Source: Rapana venosa
Taxonomy: Eukaryota > Mollusca > Gastropoda > Neogastropoda > Muricidae
NCBI GenBank assembly: GCA_028751875.1
Contig: CM054140.1
Location: forward strand, 8,704,671 to 8,768,670
Length of the DNA: 64,000 nucleotides
Direction of reading: 5' to 3'
A model generated the notes under the pieces. That model was not told the origin of the DNA. It was given only the letters and a program-made list of their open reading frames with translations, and did not search any database. Of the stretch, positions 1-11,175 are shown piece by piece; within the stretch, counting starts at the first letter, position 1; each line of letters opens with the position of its first letter. The translations under genes and the position numbers were made by a program.

Positions 1-124
1 CAGTAAAGTTGTAACACAAAAATTTATACAGAACAGTCGTGTGTTACCTTTTTTACAGACTAATCTTGTTATGTCACGGAAAGAAGCAATGAGCCAGCCT
101 TTAAAAAAAATTGTACAAAACAAT

Positions 125-2163
125 ATTTATCTTCAAAAGTGACAAGAAATCTGACGTAATCAATTTCAAAAGTGATAAGAAATCTAACATTATCAATTTC
201 AAAAGTGACAAGAAATCTAACTTATCAAGTTTTAGAGATCTTATGCTATCTTCAGAAGTGACAAGCAATCTAACGTGATGCATCTTTAAAGATCCTGTGT
301 TATCTTCAGAAGTGACAAGCAATCTAACGTGATACATCTTTAAAGATCCTATGTTATCTTCAAAAGTGACAAGCAATCTAACGTCATACATCTTTAAAGA
401 TCCTATGTTATCTTCAGAAATGACAAGAAATCTAACAAAACCAATTTTGGGGGACGGGATAGCTTGGTGATTAGAGTGATGTATTCATGATCTGCTAACG
501 GGGTTCCAATCTCGTTCAAGAGGATTTTTCCTCTGGAGTTAACATCAGTACCGACTCCACTCCCCCAAAAGTCCTTCGGATGAGACAATAAACCAAGGCT
601 GGGTGTGCCAACGCATGCAGAACCTATTTGCGCACATGTTAAAACCCGTTCCGCTTTTCGGAAGTGTAGGCCAGTGTGTGCCTGTGGGAACGGGTGACAA
701 AATTTACAAAACTACATACACACGGAGACTGGATGAAAAAAGCACATGATTGCTTATTCCATTATCCTCGAAATAGAAGAAGTTTATTCCATTATCCTCG
801 AAATAGAAGAAGAAGATTTTTTACGAATCTTATGTTGTCTTCAAAAGTGACAAGAAATCTAGCGTTTTAGAGATCTTATGTATCTTCAGAAGTGACAAGC
901 AATCTAACGTGATACATCTTTAAAGATCCTATGTTATCCTGACAAGCAATCTAACGTGATACATCTTTAAAGATCCTATGTTATCCTGACAAGCAATCTA
1001 ACGTGATACATCTTTAAAGATCTTATGTTATCTTCAGAAGTGACAAGCAATCTAACGTGATACATCTTTAAAGAGCCTGTGTTATCTTCAGAAGTGACAA
1101 GCAATCTAACGTGATACATCTTTAAAGATCTTATGTTATCTTCAGAAGTGACAAGCAATCTAACATGATACATCTTTAAAGACCTTATGTTATCTTCAGA
1201 AGTGACAAAAAATCTAACGTGATACATCTTTTAAGATCCTGTGTTATCTTCAGAAGTGACAAGAAATCTAACGTGATACATACATCTTTAAAGATCCTGT
1301 GTTATCTTCAGAAGTGACAAGAAATCTAACGTGATACATCTTTAAAGATCCTGTGCTATCTTCAGAAGTGACAAGAAATCTAACGTAATACATCTTTAAA
1401 GACCCTGTGTTATCTTCAGAAGTAACAAGCAATCGAACGTGATACATCTTTAAAGATCCTGTGTTATCTTCAGAAGTGACAAGAAATCTAACGTGATACA
1501 TCTTTAAAGATCCTGTGTTATCTTCAGAAGGGACAAGCAATCTAACGTGATACATCTTTAAAGATCCTATGTTATCCTGACAAGCAATCTAACGTGATAC
1601 ATCTTTAAAGATCCTATGTTATCTTCAGAAATGACAAGCAATCTAATGTGATACATCTTTAAAGACCCTGTGTTATCTTCAGAAGTAACAAGCAATCTAA
1701 CGTGATACATCTTTAAAGATCCTATGTTATCCTGACAAGCAATCTAACGTGATACATATTTAAAGATCCTATGTTATCTTCAGAAATGACAAGCAATCTA
1801 ATGTGATACATCTTTAAAGACCCTGTGTTATCTTCAGAAGTAACAAGCAATCTAACGTGATACATCTTTAAAGATCCTGTGTTATCTTTAGAAGTGACAA
1901 GCAATCTAATGTGATACATCTTTAAAGATCCTATGTTATCCTGACAAGCAATCTAACCTGATACATCTTAGAGATCCTATGTTATCCTGACAAGCAATCT
2001 AACGTGATACATCTTTAAAGATCCTATGTTATCCTGACAAGCAATCTAGCGTGATATATCTTTAAAGATCCTATGTTATCCTGACAAGCAATCTAATGTG
2101 ATACATCTTTAAAGATCCTATGTTATCTTCAGAAGTGACAAGCAATCTAACGTGATACATCGT
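125..2163. repeat. 54-bp/47-bp minisatellite
   Basis: Tandem array whose main unit is 54 bp (contains ATCTTTAAAGATCC, then TTATCTTCAGAAGTGACAAG). A second unit type of 47 bp lacks 7 bp in the CTTCAGAAGTG part and occurs singly or in runs (for example around 940-1000 and 1930-2090). Units before about 240 are shorter and diverged. Because 54 is a multiple of three, the minus strand shows long open frames with an 18-residue period; these are not genes. The array ends about 70 bp before the terminal exon at 2235, so it lies in the last intron of that gene. Bases 1-124 hold nothing I recognise. Confidence 0.95.
451..812 (+). mobile_element. SINE-A, head type 1, inside the minisatellite
   Basis: tRNA-derived SINE. 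It begins GGGACGGGATAGC, has A-box-like and B-box-like parts (GGTTCCAATCTC), then the shared SINE-A body (TCCTTCGGATGAGAC, GAGTAGGCC-like, GACTGGATG, GCACATGATTGCTTATTCC) and an A-rich tail. The last 30 bp or so (about 750-812) are duplicated. Minisatellite units lie on both sides, so the SINE inserted into the array. Confidence 0.85.
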
Positions 2164-2234
2164 GTGCATGGTTTCTTTATGACTGATTGCATAGTGTTGT
2201 CCAAAAACGTAACTGTCAGGCTTCACGTTTACAG

Positions 2235-3314
2235 AACCCCCTGCCACCAGAAACGGTCATCATCACCCAAGTGTCCCTGGCTCGGGAGTCTGTGTCCTCC
2301 AAAGATTCAGCTTATGAGGAAAACAACAGCGGCTCTGCTGTAGACATCCACTCTCCACCGCCCACCCTGCTGCCTGAACACCCGTCCATTGCGCCTGTTC
2401 TCAGAAACAGCCCCTACCACGAAGAGTCAGGCTCCGAGGAGGACCAAGACCAAAGCCCTCTGCTTGGGGACCGCTTGAATGAGGACAGCCAAGGACAACA
2501 GCACTGGAGGCGGGTTTCGGGGCCTGGTGGTGAAGAGTCGCCACCCGAAGCACTGGGTTTGGGCAAGAGTCTGTGCGCTTTTCAGAGGAATCCCCCCACC
2601 AGCCGCAGCAGTCCTGAGCGGGACGACTGTCCACGCTGTGACCTGCCCATCCCAAACAACGGCCACCATTGTGAGGGGGAACAGCAGCAGAAGGAGCCGT
2701 ACAATGCCAAAGACACGATCCTTTCCCCAGGTGTCCATTCTCAAAAGCAATCACTGGCAGAAAAACCAAAAGACCGATATAGCGTTGGTGCTGATGAGGA
2801 TTTCAAGTATGTGAAGATTGATTCCCCCTTACATTCTTTAACAGCAACTTCAGGGGATGCTTGCAGTGAAAAGCTGCTGATGCCTTCAGCCCATGAATGC
2901 CCTGAGGCCGATGCTGCGGCAGAAGACTTCAGCAGCACATTGCTGACAATGAGTCCCGATGGAACATGTAAATTATGTGGACCCTCAGCTGATCTGAAGC
3001 ATACCGAGTCTGCATCTTCTTTTCCCGAGTCAGACTCGTGTTCGGAGAGGGACAACTGTCCCACAGACTGCAGTGATGTCTGTGAAGTCTCTACAAGCCA
3101 GAACAATGTCACTTATACCTCATTAGAACTTGCCATGAGGGAAATAACTGAAGATCGTGTTTGCTTTGCCCCTGAAGACCGTGTCCCCAAAATACCCGTG
3201 TTCTCTTTCCCTCCAGAACGGCCTTCCCCAGAGAGTTCATGTTCTCCTCAAGCTCAAGGAGGCAGCCAGCTTAACCCCTATACTCCTCTAGACAATGCTT
3301 GTGAGAAAGTGTAG
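2235..3314 (+). CDS. terminal coding exon of an unidentified gene, acidic Ser/Pro-rich tail
   Basis: Open frame of 359 residues ending at TAG 3312-3314. The exon start is set at 2235 because TTTACAG just before it is a usable acceptor (an alternative is the CAG ending at 2219); the upstream frame runs into minisatellite. I do not recognise the protein. It is rich in Ser, Pro, Glu and Asp, has no membrane segment or folded domain that I can see, and has two Cys pairs (CPRC, CKLC). Tyr motifs YVKI (2808-2819), YTSL within VTYTSL (about 3108-3125, an ITIM-like match) and YTPL (3279-3290) would suit an SH2-binding cytoplasmic tail of a receptor; that is inference. Codon use and long unbroken frame differ clearly from the surrounding repeats. 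The last codons form the first unit of the following minisatellite. Possible poly(A) signal AATAAA at 4472-4477. Confidence 0.75.
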   Translation, partial: NPLPPETVIITQVSLARESVSSKDSAYEENNSGSAVDIHSPPPTLLPEHPSIAPVLRNSPYHEESGSEEDQDQSPLLGDRLNEDSQGQQHWRRVSGPGGEESPPEALGLGKSLCAFQRNPPTSRSSPERDDCPRCDLPIPNNGHHCEGEQQQKEPYNAKDTILSPGVHSQKQSLAEKPKDRYSVGADEDFKYVKIDSPLHSLTATSGDACSEKLLMPSAHECPEADAAAEDFSSTLLTMSPDGTCKLCGPSADLKHTESASSFPESDSCSERDNCPTDCSDVCEVSTSQNNVTYTSLELAMREITEDRVCFAPEDRVPKIPVFSFPPERPSPESSCSPQAQGGSQLNPYTPLDNACEKV

Positions 3315-3655
3315 ATCAGTGGTCTAGGTAATGCCTTGTGGGGAAATGTAGATCAGTGGTCTGGATAATGCCTTGTGGGGAAATGTAGATCAGTGGTCTG
3401 GATAATGCCTTGTGGGGAAATGTAGATCAGTGGTCTGGATAATGCCTTGTGGGGAAATGTAGATCAGTGGTCTGGATAATGCCTTGTGGGGAAATGTAGA
3501 TCAGTGGTCTAGTGGTCTGGATAATGTCTTGAGAGAAAATTAAGTCAATGGTCTGGATAATGCCTTGTGGGGAAATGTAGATCAGTGGTCTGGATAATGC
3601 CTTGTGGGGAAATGTAGATCAGTGGTCTAGTGGTCTGGATAATGTCTTGAGAGAA
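3284..3655. repeat. 37-bp minisatellite starting in the stop-codon region
   Basis: About nine units of 37 bp (key words GTAGATCAGTGGTCT and AATGCCTTGTGGGGAAAT), some with a short internal duplication of GTGGTCTG. The first, diverged unit covers the final coding triplets and stop codon of the exon at 2235-3314. Confidence 0.93.
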
Positions 3656-3907
3656 ATTCTGTGTTAAGAATCCCCTCTTTTTTATCCCTCTCTTTTTTCT
3701 GCCTAGTTCCTTTTTTCCTGTCTCCCCCTTCTTGACTGTTTTCTGCCTTCTTCGTTTATTATCCTGCATTTTTCTTCCCAGAAAGATTTGAAAGATAACA
3801 ATTTTATCCCATACCAAAGTCAGATCGCTGGGCCTTACATGTCAGGTGCTTAACAGCAACACAACACATTTTTCGCTCATATGACAGATGACAAGACTTG
3901 CTGTCTG
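3655..3907 (+). repeat. dispersed repeat G, copy 1
   Basis: Pyrimidine-rich stretch followed by CCAGAAAGA.TTGAA..ATAACA and GCTCATA.GACAG..GACAA, ending CTGTCTGAG. The same ordered words occur at 13090-13385, so this is an interspersed repeat of unknown class. Confidence 0.65.
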
Positions 3908-3924
3908 AGCATTGGATGTAGAAG

Positions 3925-4045
3925 TTGTTGTTGTTGTCTTCAATTTAACGTCTGTTCACTCTCAGTGATATTAGATGAGGGATGTGGAAAATGTAGTGGA
4001 AGTTAAAACAGAGAGGGGAATGGACAGAGACGTAGAAGATCTGCT
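3925..4045 (+). repeat. dispersed repeat H, copy 1
   Basis: Contains TTTAACGTCTGTTCACTCT and GTGATATTAGATGAGGG followed by GTAATGGAAGTTAAA-like sequence; a matching copy lies at 61785-61880. No coding potential or terminal repeats seen. Confidence 0.6.
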
Positions 4046-4079
4046 GAACATTGCCCAATCAATCATAGCTTCAGGGTGT

Positions 4080-4935
4080 GTATCAGCTTAATTTGTACAG
4101 ATGAAATGAATTGTAGAAACATAATGTTTTGCTGATATAAAGATTGCACAAACCCATCTCCGATTTGGCAAAAGGGAAGGGGGAGGGGTGGGGTGACAGG
4201 GCTCTAGCAATTTCGCAGCAGGGAGCATGCCAGCTTCGTTTGTACATGTGATGAAATGAATTGCCGAAATACATTGTTTTTGTGGATATGACGATTGCAC
4301 AATGGATCTCAGATGTCAGCATCATATTTTTTTTTATCTACACGACAAGTCTACACAGCTGAAACTCGTTCCTTCTCCGGTGGTAAAGAAAACCAGATTG
4401 ATGAGCACGTCCTTCAAAGATCCATGCTGAAAGATTCATGCTGAATTTCTGTTTGTTTGTTTTTTTAAGATAATAAAGTATTTGGAATTGAAATGCTAAA
4501 CAGCGACCTGAGGAAGATTGTGTGGCCAATGGAGATAACTCTGCAAACCAAGCTGTAGGGCCCATGAGAGGAGCTGGAAAGGACATGCCATTGTTTTTCT
4601 CAGACACAGCCATCTGAAGGTGTAAAGCAAACGAGAGAAGAAGATTTGTACATGTGATGAAATGAATTGTAGAGATACATTGTTCTGCAGACATAAAGAT
4701 CGCACAAATGGTTCTTAGATGTCAGCATCATGTGTACATAGTTATGATAAATGAATTATTCTAGAGACACATTGTTTTGTGGACATAGAGATTGCACAAA
4801 CGGATCTCAACTAAAGGGAAAAGGAGCAGAGAGGAGGGGTCAAGCTCCAGCAATGTTGCTTCAGGGAGCTTATCAGCATAATTTGTACATGTGAAAGGAA
4901 TGGTAGAGACAGACTGGTTTTGCCATCATGAAGAT
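4080..4935. repeat. decayed tandem units, about 150-230 bp
   Basis: Five passages share TTTGTACATGTGAAATGAATTG, AGA.ACA.TGTTTTG, GATATAAAGATTGCACAAA and GGATCTCAGATGTCAGCATC (starting near 4084, 4235, 4648, 4735 and 4880). Spacing is irregular and units are diverged. It follows the terminal exon and may be 3' UTR or flank. Confidence 0.65.
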
Positions 4936-5450
4936 AGCACAACTGGATTTCAGTTGGGGAGGGGGTGTTTGGGGAGATGGGTGAGAGGGGGTGGTTGTTT
5001 TAGTTTGGTTTGGTCTGTGTGCTTTGCTTGTGTGACAGACAGTAGGAAAGAGGAGAAACAGGGGAAAGTGGAGTGGAGGATACATGTACAAGAAAGATTA
5101 CTGGGTTGTCTGCTAAAAATGTTCTCTGTGTGTGTTTATTTTTTATTTGAAATTGTCTTGTAATGTTTAAACCAATATCAATCAGTTTACTCATGGACTT
5201 TCTTTTCTAGCTTACATATTTTTTACCACACTATGTGCCTGTCGGTGTTGTACTCTGTAACCTTCAATGGATGATTAAATCTGATATTTGTTGTTGCTTT
5301 TTTTTCACTCCTATTGACTTGACTAGTGATTACCATTGGTAAATTTCTTCACTTTGCTCTGTCTCATCTTCTGTGACGTTCCTGTCCTGTTCCTATGTTG
5401 CTCATTTCAATCTACCTGCCACAGCCATACCCAGATTTGTTATGTCACAT
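4936..5450. other. no recognised feature
   Basis: Mixed single-copy-looking DNA. I see no gene, RNA or repeat that I can name; ATTAAA at about 5273 is a possible poly(A) variant for the upstream gene. Confidence 0.4.
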
Positions 5451-5454
5451 CCCC

Positions 5455-6022
5455 AGGATCGTAAGTCCACAGAGAGCCTATCAGTTAGGCGGCCATAGGA
5501 CTATGACCAACGACCTTCTCCAATGAACCTCCAACATCGAAGGCTTTGACACGAACTCACCACAGGCTCAGAAGTGTATGGAGAAACCGAAACTGGGGTC
5601 ACCATGAGACCAGAGCAACCGGGGCCACGGAATCATAGACATTTATTTTCATTGCATAGTGATGAATAAGAAGGGATGATGTAATGATGCTGCTGTGGAA
5701 GTCCATGTGTTTTGAGACTATGTGACAGGGCTGTACTTTATGCTTCCTATCATACTACATCTCATTAGCTACCAGGCCCGAAAGATACAGACACCTGCAG
5801 CGTTGGTCAGGTAACTTGAGCAAAACTCTCACAATCGCATCCATGAAGTGGATGAGGCTCGACTTGTGTGGTCCCAGTCATCCCAATGAGTCCATAGCAA
5901 ACTCGCTCTTGGTTGGATCCGGCTGGAGTCCGAAAAAATCCCTATGACTTATGGACTTTGAACCGCGACCTTCCAGTCCATAACCCAAGGCGCGAACCAC
6001 TGCGCCAAAGCGGCTGGTTTCT
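5455..6022 (-). mobile_element. SINE-E, tRNA-headed, antisense
   Basis: Read on the minus strand it opens with a tRNA-like head: TTGGCGCAGTGGTTCGCGCC (A-box region) and GGTCGCGGTTCAAAGTCC (B box), then a long AT-mixed body of about 480 bp without a coding frame. It interrupts a retroelement relic: the aspartic-protease motif of that relic stops right at the SINE head. Confidence 0.6.
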
Positions 6023-6990
6023 TCACTTTTCTTAGGCTGTATGTTTTCTTTGAATGCCCCAGTGTCCAGAATAAATCTGACTTGATTTTCATGGATGAGG
6101 AGTCTAGCTTTCACATTCTTTTCCTGTGTTTTGTTGTGATCTACTACCCAGACTTCTTCTGACTAAGTCTCATCATCTGTTTCTGACACATTCTGATCTG
6201 CATTTCTTTTTTTCTGCACACCACTGCAAAACTTTTTTTTTCCACAATTCGAAAAGGTTTTCCAATCACCGGACACTCTTCTTTTATTTGTTGGTGTTGT
6301 TTCCCACAGAAGATGCACTCCTTCAGCATAACTTCCTTTTTTCTTGACCCTTTCCCTTTACTTCTTTCAGAAATGGCGCTTATCTCTTCCCCATCAATCT
6401 TTGAATCTCCAACCTTCATTGCTTTACTTTGACGCCGACTCATTTCAAAAGCTCTGCAAATATCTTAGCAGTTACCTAATGTCAGTTTTCTAACTTCCAG
6501 TAGCTTCGTTCTCAAGCCTCCATTGGTGACACTGATCTCGCAGAAGCCTCTCTTCAAGTGGAACATTCCAAAATTGCAAGGCCTGATGAGTTTTCTCAAA
6601 ATTAATCACAAAGTTTTTAAGTGGTTCTTCGGCAGCTTGATGTCTTTTAAGAAATTTATAAGCTTCATAAGTTTCTTTTTTTCTCTCTCCAATGCAGAAT
6701 TCCTCAAACTTTGTCAGGATCAAATCTAGATTTTTCTTTCTTCTTCACCTGCAAATGGAAGACCTTCAAACATGTCCAAACCATCTGTTCCTCTGCAGGA
6801 AAGAAATGTTGCTGTTCTGAATTCTTGATCTTCTAAATTAAAACTCTGTCACAATTTTGTAGTTGTCCCAGAGTCTTCGGAATTTTTGCCAGTTGCTTTG
6901 CAAATCACAGCAGCATACCTCAAGTTTCGATGGTTATGGAATATTTCATCTTCAAGACGCCTAGGTCCCGAGAATCTTCCTTCTTCATGA
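6023..6990 (-). pseudogene. Ty3/Gypsy-like LTR retrotransposon gag-protease relic
   Basis: Broken minus-strand frames in gag-to-pol order. 6490-6723 encodes a gag-like helical segment (Phe-Glu-Glu-Phe-Cys, then many Lys/Glu and a Leu-Leu-Arg-Asp-Gln stretch). 6144-6443 holds a zinc-knuckle-like CIFCGKQH...EEC. Around 6055-6070 the frame reads FILDTGA, the aspartic-protease active-site motif. Stops and frame changes separate the parts, and no reverse transcriptase or LTR is visible, so it is a dead fragment. Family assignment rests on motif order only. Confidence 0.55.
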
Positions 6991-7099
6991 TCTCAGCTGT
7001 TTCACTTTTGACGTAAATCTCCGAAGATTTCTCGGTTTAGCATCATTAGATCCCGCATCTGATCCATCAGTATATGGTTTACTTACCTCTGTGTTAGTA

Positions 7100-7103
<4 letters not shown>

Positions 7104-7166
<63 letters not shown>
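7104..7166. repeat. (CT)n microsatellite
   Basis: Uninterrupted CT dinucleotides over about 60 bp. Confidence 0.98.
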
Positions 7167-7168
<2 letters not shown>

Positions 7169-7408
7169 ATTGTTTTTCATATAGATTTAATTGTCGTGTT
7201 TACAATTAGTATCCTGTTGAATGCTTTATTCAGACTTAATATTTCAGTTTTATTGCGTAAGTTGACTGTATTTGAGATTTAGTGAATGTTTTATTTTGAT
7301 ATCTTGTTTTGAATGTATCAATTATGTATAGCTAATTCCAATGTGCAGATATCCTTTTTTATGACTATACATGATATCCATAAAGATTTTATTTGGGCAT
7401 TGATGCCT

Positions 7409-7465
7409 GGTGTGCGTGCGTGCGCGCGCGCGCGCGTGTGTATGTGTGTGTATGTACGTGTGCAT
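7409..7465. repeat. (CG)n/(GT)n microsatellite
   Basis: Alternating purine-pyrimidine tract: GTGCGTGCG, then a CG run, then GTGTGTATG; could adopt left-handed helix. Confidence 0.9.
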
Positions 7466-7639
7466 GGGGATGCAAATTGCGTGTGCATAATCTCCTAAGT
7501 CTGCTTATACAATATTTGTTGTGTGTAGTTTATTATTGCTGTTGCTTCCCATAATTTGTTGACGTTTCTTTCTGTTAGCCAAAATGATACTATTTACGGG
7601 GTTTGTTATCCTTTATATTATGGAGGTTTTGCTTTGGTT

Positions 7640-8062
7640 CTCTTTTTTTTTTTTTTTTTTGGAGGGGGGATTACTCGGTTGTCCCCTCTCCCCTTGTTGG
7701 TGCCGCTTTTGTTTTGCTCTTGGTTTCTTTGCTATTTTTTCGGTTGTTTCTGTGTTTTCTGTTTTGCTTTCTTTCTTACTTATTGTTGCTTTTTCTCTCT
7801 ACCATTTTACAGTGTGTAGATGTTTATTTTTATGACTTTATAAGTTTAGTTGTTGTTGTTTTTCTTCTTGGTTTTGTTATTGTTGTTGTTGTTTGTTTTT
7901 CCCTGTTTTTCTTTTTTTTGTTGGGTTTTTTCTTTATCTTTTGTTTGTTTGTTTGTTGTTGTGTTTTTTCTCTCTTTTTTTGGGGGGGAGGGGGGGGGTT
8001 TAGGGTTTTCTTTTATTTGTCTGTTTGTTGTTGGGGGGGGTGTTTGTTTTTAAAGGGTTATT
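7640..8062. repeat. T/G low-complexity, strand-biased tract
   Basis: About 420 bp almost without A or C on the plus strand (runs of T, GTT repeats, G runs near 7981-7999 and 8032-8040). Open frames here encode only Phe/Leu/Val/Gly-type polymers and are not genes. Confidence 0.85.
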
Positions 8063-8074
8063 TCCTTTTATTTC

Positions 8075-8390
8075 TACTGTGTGAGAGTATAAGTATTGGG
8101 TTATTATTAAGATGTATCCCTACGGCCGGGGACTGGATGTAAAAAAGCACATGAGTGCTTATTCATTATCCTCGAGATAAAAGAATCTGTCATTGTCTCT
8201 TTTCGGTAATTTTTTGTGGGGGCTTTTGTGTAGATATTTTTCTGTATACTGTGTGAGTGTATTGGTATGGGCTTTATTTTATTATCATATATATCCCTAA
8301 GGGCGAGGACTGGATGTAAAAAAAAAAAAGCACATGGGTGCTTATTCATTACCCTCGAAATAACAGAATTTGTCATTGTCATTGCTTCTC
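8075..8390 (+). repeat. tandem duplication carrying a SINE-A tail twice
   Basis: Two diverged copies of about 175 bp (8075-8215 and 8247-8390). Each has CTGTGTGAG, TATCCCTA, GGACTGGATGTAAAAAA, GCACATG.GTGCTTATTCATTA and TGTCATTGTC. The middle part is the 3' end of SINE-A. Confidence 0.75.
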
Positions 8391-9123
8391 CCCACCCCCT
8401 ATTCAAAGGGAAGTCACTGCAGGTTCTTAATCGGGGTTGTCTTCATAGCCTAGAAGACAAAAGGCTCATTAGGCCTACATTACACACTCCTGTATAAGCT
8501 TGCAGGTCGTGTAGTGACTTGTATAGAGTGCGAGTGGGGGAATTTTTTTGTGATTTTCACAGATTTTTTAAAGTATGAAAAAATGCACTGTGTACTTGTT
8601 TGTGGGATTGAGGACATAGAGAAATACCAGGTAGTCAGGAAAAAGTTAGAAATGGTCATCAAATGAGGATAGCTTGTGTTCCTACAGTGTTGACCCCAGC
8701 ATGCATATTTCGCTAAGGAAGCTAGCAGACAACAAAGGACTGACTACTACAGTATTTGCTGGGGAAAAATCAAACCTACCAAATGTGTGCAAAATCACGT
8801 TTTGAATCAGAGGCTAGCCTTCCACAAAAAGTTGTTTTTATTTCATTCTGTGGATGCCTTAGTAGGCTACGTGCGGTATGGATATAAGAGTCATTTAGTA
8901 AAACAGAAGGAAAAGTGGGAACTTGGTGGAGTAGGCCTGTTTTGTTTTGTTTTTTCTCTTTTGACTTATCAGTCATTTGCCTGTTCTGTCCAAGACTGCT
9001 ATTGATAGTTACTACATTGTGTTCTATGTTGACTCAAAAGCGGTTCTGATGGTATTTAAAGCACTGTTATGTGGAAACTAAAGAAAGATAATGGTATGAA
9101 TAATATAATTAATAATAATGGTA

Positions 9124-9171
<48 letters not shown>

Positions 9172-9987
9172 GGTATTAGTTTGGGGGTTTAATTCTTTAT
9201 TTTCTTATGATATTGAATTGCAAGTGAAGGAATCCACTTTTTTTTTTTACTGGGTCCCTTTTGATTATGACATTTATCAGAATGAACCGGTGACATAATT
9301 TATAGAGGTTGTGGACTTTTGAAAATGTACAGTATGCATGTGTGTGTGTTGTGGGGGGGGGGGGGTGAAGATAGCATCTATATTTCTAAACAATGTATGT
9401 GCATGTGTGAGTGCGTGCATGTGTTGTCTGCTTGCCTATTCTTCAAATTAAGGTAACAGTTCCACAGCAATGTCATTTTGTTCATAGGATGAATGTGTTT
9501 CTAAATCCATTCATGCTCTGATTTGTCAATAATGAACTATGTGCTGAATCCTGTTCATCATTCATTCCTGAATAAATTGTTGAAGAGAGAGATAGGGTGT
9601 GTGCGTGTGTGCGTGCGTGTGTGTGTGTGTGTATCACTGTGAAACTGTGTCAAAGTCAAAGTTAAACTTTTGTTTTCAGGTGGTACATTGAATAAGCAGT
9701 GCATTTGCTTTTTTTCATCAAGCCATCTATCTATAAAAAAAAAAATGAGAGAGAGAAAAAAGATAATACATATGCAGACATAGAATAAGAAACCTAATCA
9801 ATGATAAACCAAATGTGTTTATTTGAATGTGTATGTCTGTGTCCATATCTTTACAGACATGTAGAAGGCAGTGGTACACAGGTGTGTGAGAATCAAAGTT
9901 GACTTGCACTCATAATCCAATGCTCATCAAGCACACTTGCATGATGTATACATGTATAAACATGCATGCATACATTGTGTGTGTGCC
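8391..9987. other. non-genic AT-rich DNA with microsatellites
   Basis: No gene seen. Simple tracts: (AT)n at about 9122-9168, a (TG)n plus G run at about 9338-9366, and (GT)n at about 9597-9632. Confidence 0.5.
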
Positions 9988-10680
9988 ATAGAGGCTACAG
10001 CCGAGTGCTTTAAGACCTTTTGACTTCAACCCTGTGGATCCATGAAGTCCTGGGTTCAAATCTTGGTAGCAACTGGTGAATTAAAGAGTGGGGATTTTTA
10101 TGATCTCGCACGTCAACTCCAAGTGCAGACTCGTTAGTACCTCAATTCCCTTCCTGTATCTATTCATACCATTTAAAGTAATGGCAGATGTCTCTGCATG
10201 AAATTCGGGCTGCTCTTCCCGGGGAGAGCATGTCCCCACAAGAGCAGCTCCACCCTTTTTTTTGTCTTTTCCTGTGTGAAACTGTATTTATTTCCCTATT
10301 AGAGTGGCTTTTTTCTACAGAATGTTGCCAGGGACAACTCTCTTTTTGCTGTGAGTTCTTTAACATGCGCTAGATAATTTTTGTAACACACAGGACCTTG
10401 GTTTATCTTCTCATCCAAAAGACTAGCACCCAGACCACCACTCATGGTACAATGGATGGGGAACAAGTTTCAGGCCCAAATGGGGATCAAACCACCGCAC
10501 ACTTCCAACCCAGACTTTTTGCTTTCTAGTTAGGTGCATTACCTCTAGGCCACCAATCCACCTGCTGAAAATCAGTATATCCACATGCTGAGAATCAAAT
10601 ATGCACATTAAAGATCCCATAATTCCTGTCAGCGTTCTGTGGGTTATGGAAAACATGTACATACCCAGCATGCAACCTGT
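9988..10680 (+). mobile_element. SINE-C, full head, split by another SINE
   Basis: tRNA-like head (GGCTACAGCCGAGTGCTTTA, then CTGGGTTCAAATCTTGG as B box), then GATTTTTATGATCTCGC and CCTCAATTCCCTTCCTGTAT. The body resumes after an insertion at about 10580 with CACATGCTGAGAATCAAATA, ATTAAAGATCCCATAATTCC and ACATACCCAGCATGCAACC. The same body is seen at 58018-58330 and in partial copies elsewhere. Confidence 0.75.
10180..10578 (-). mobile_element. SINE-F, antisense, nested in SINE-C
   Basis: Read on the minus strand it starts with tRNA-like GGTGGCCTAGAGGTAATGC and GGTTTGATCCCC (B box) and ends with GCTGCTCTTGTGGGGACATG and further 3' body. It separates the two halves of a SINE-C copy, so it is the younger insertion. 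Confidence 0.6.
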
Positions 10681-11058
10681 ACAATGAAATGAGCTGCTCT
10701 GAAGTTGGAACATGTCAGCTGAGGCCAGCAGGTAGACCTGCAAAGTCACAAAAGCACAACAGAAGACCAGGCACTGCATACCTGCCTGGTAAAGGAATGC
10801 AGAGTGAGAGAGAGATTGTGTGGGTAACTTGTGTGTGAAAAACAGACTTATCAGATTTCAGGTCTTCGCACACAAACTCTGGTCATAGGTTACATTGTGG
10901 CAGACTTGTTTTTAATTCAGCATTGCTTAGTACATCTTATTCTGTGCTGGAAGTCAAACACACCAGTCCGATCACACTTTTTTGTGGGCTATTTTGATTC
11001 CAATGGTCTGTTATGTACACGAAAGACTATGCTGGCAACAATGCAACTAACACCATAG

Positions 11059-11175
11059 ATGATGATAATGATGGTCATGATGATTATGATGATCATAATG
11101 ATGATGGTGCTAATGATAATTTTTAAAAATAATGATAATGATGACAATAATAATAATGATAATAACAGGAATAGT
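11059..11175. repeat. (GAT/AAT)n imperfect microsatellite
   Basis: ATGATGATAATGATGG-type triplets merging into AATAATAATGATAAT. Confidence 0.85.

Noticed and set aside
976..1919. Minus-strand frames with 18-residue repeats
   Set aside because: 54-bp minisatellite read in frame; broken by 47-bp units and lacking start context or splice sites.
2401..3112. Minus-strand frames of 107-123 residues within the terminal exon
   Set aside because: Antisense shadows of the plus-strand coding exon.
7603..8142. 179-residue Phe/Leu/Val-rich frame resembling a membrane protein
   Set aside because: Direct translation of T/G low-complexity DNA; no amphipathic or family pattern.
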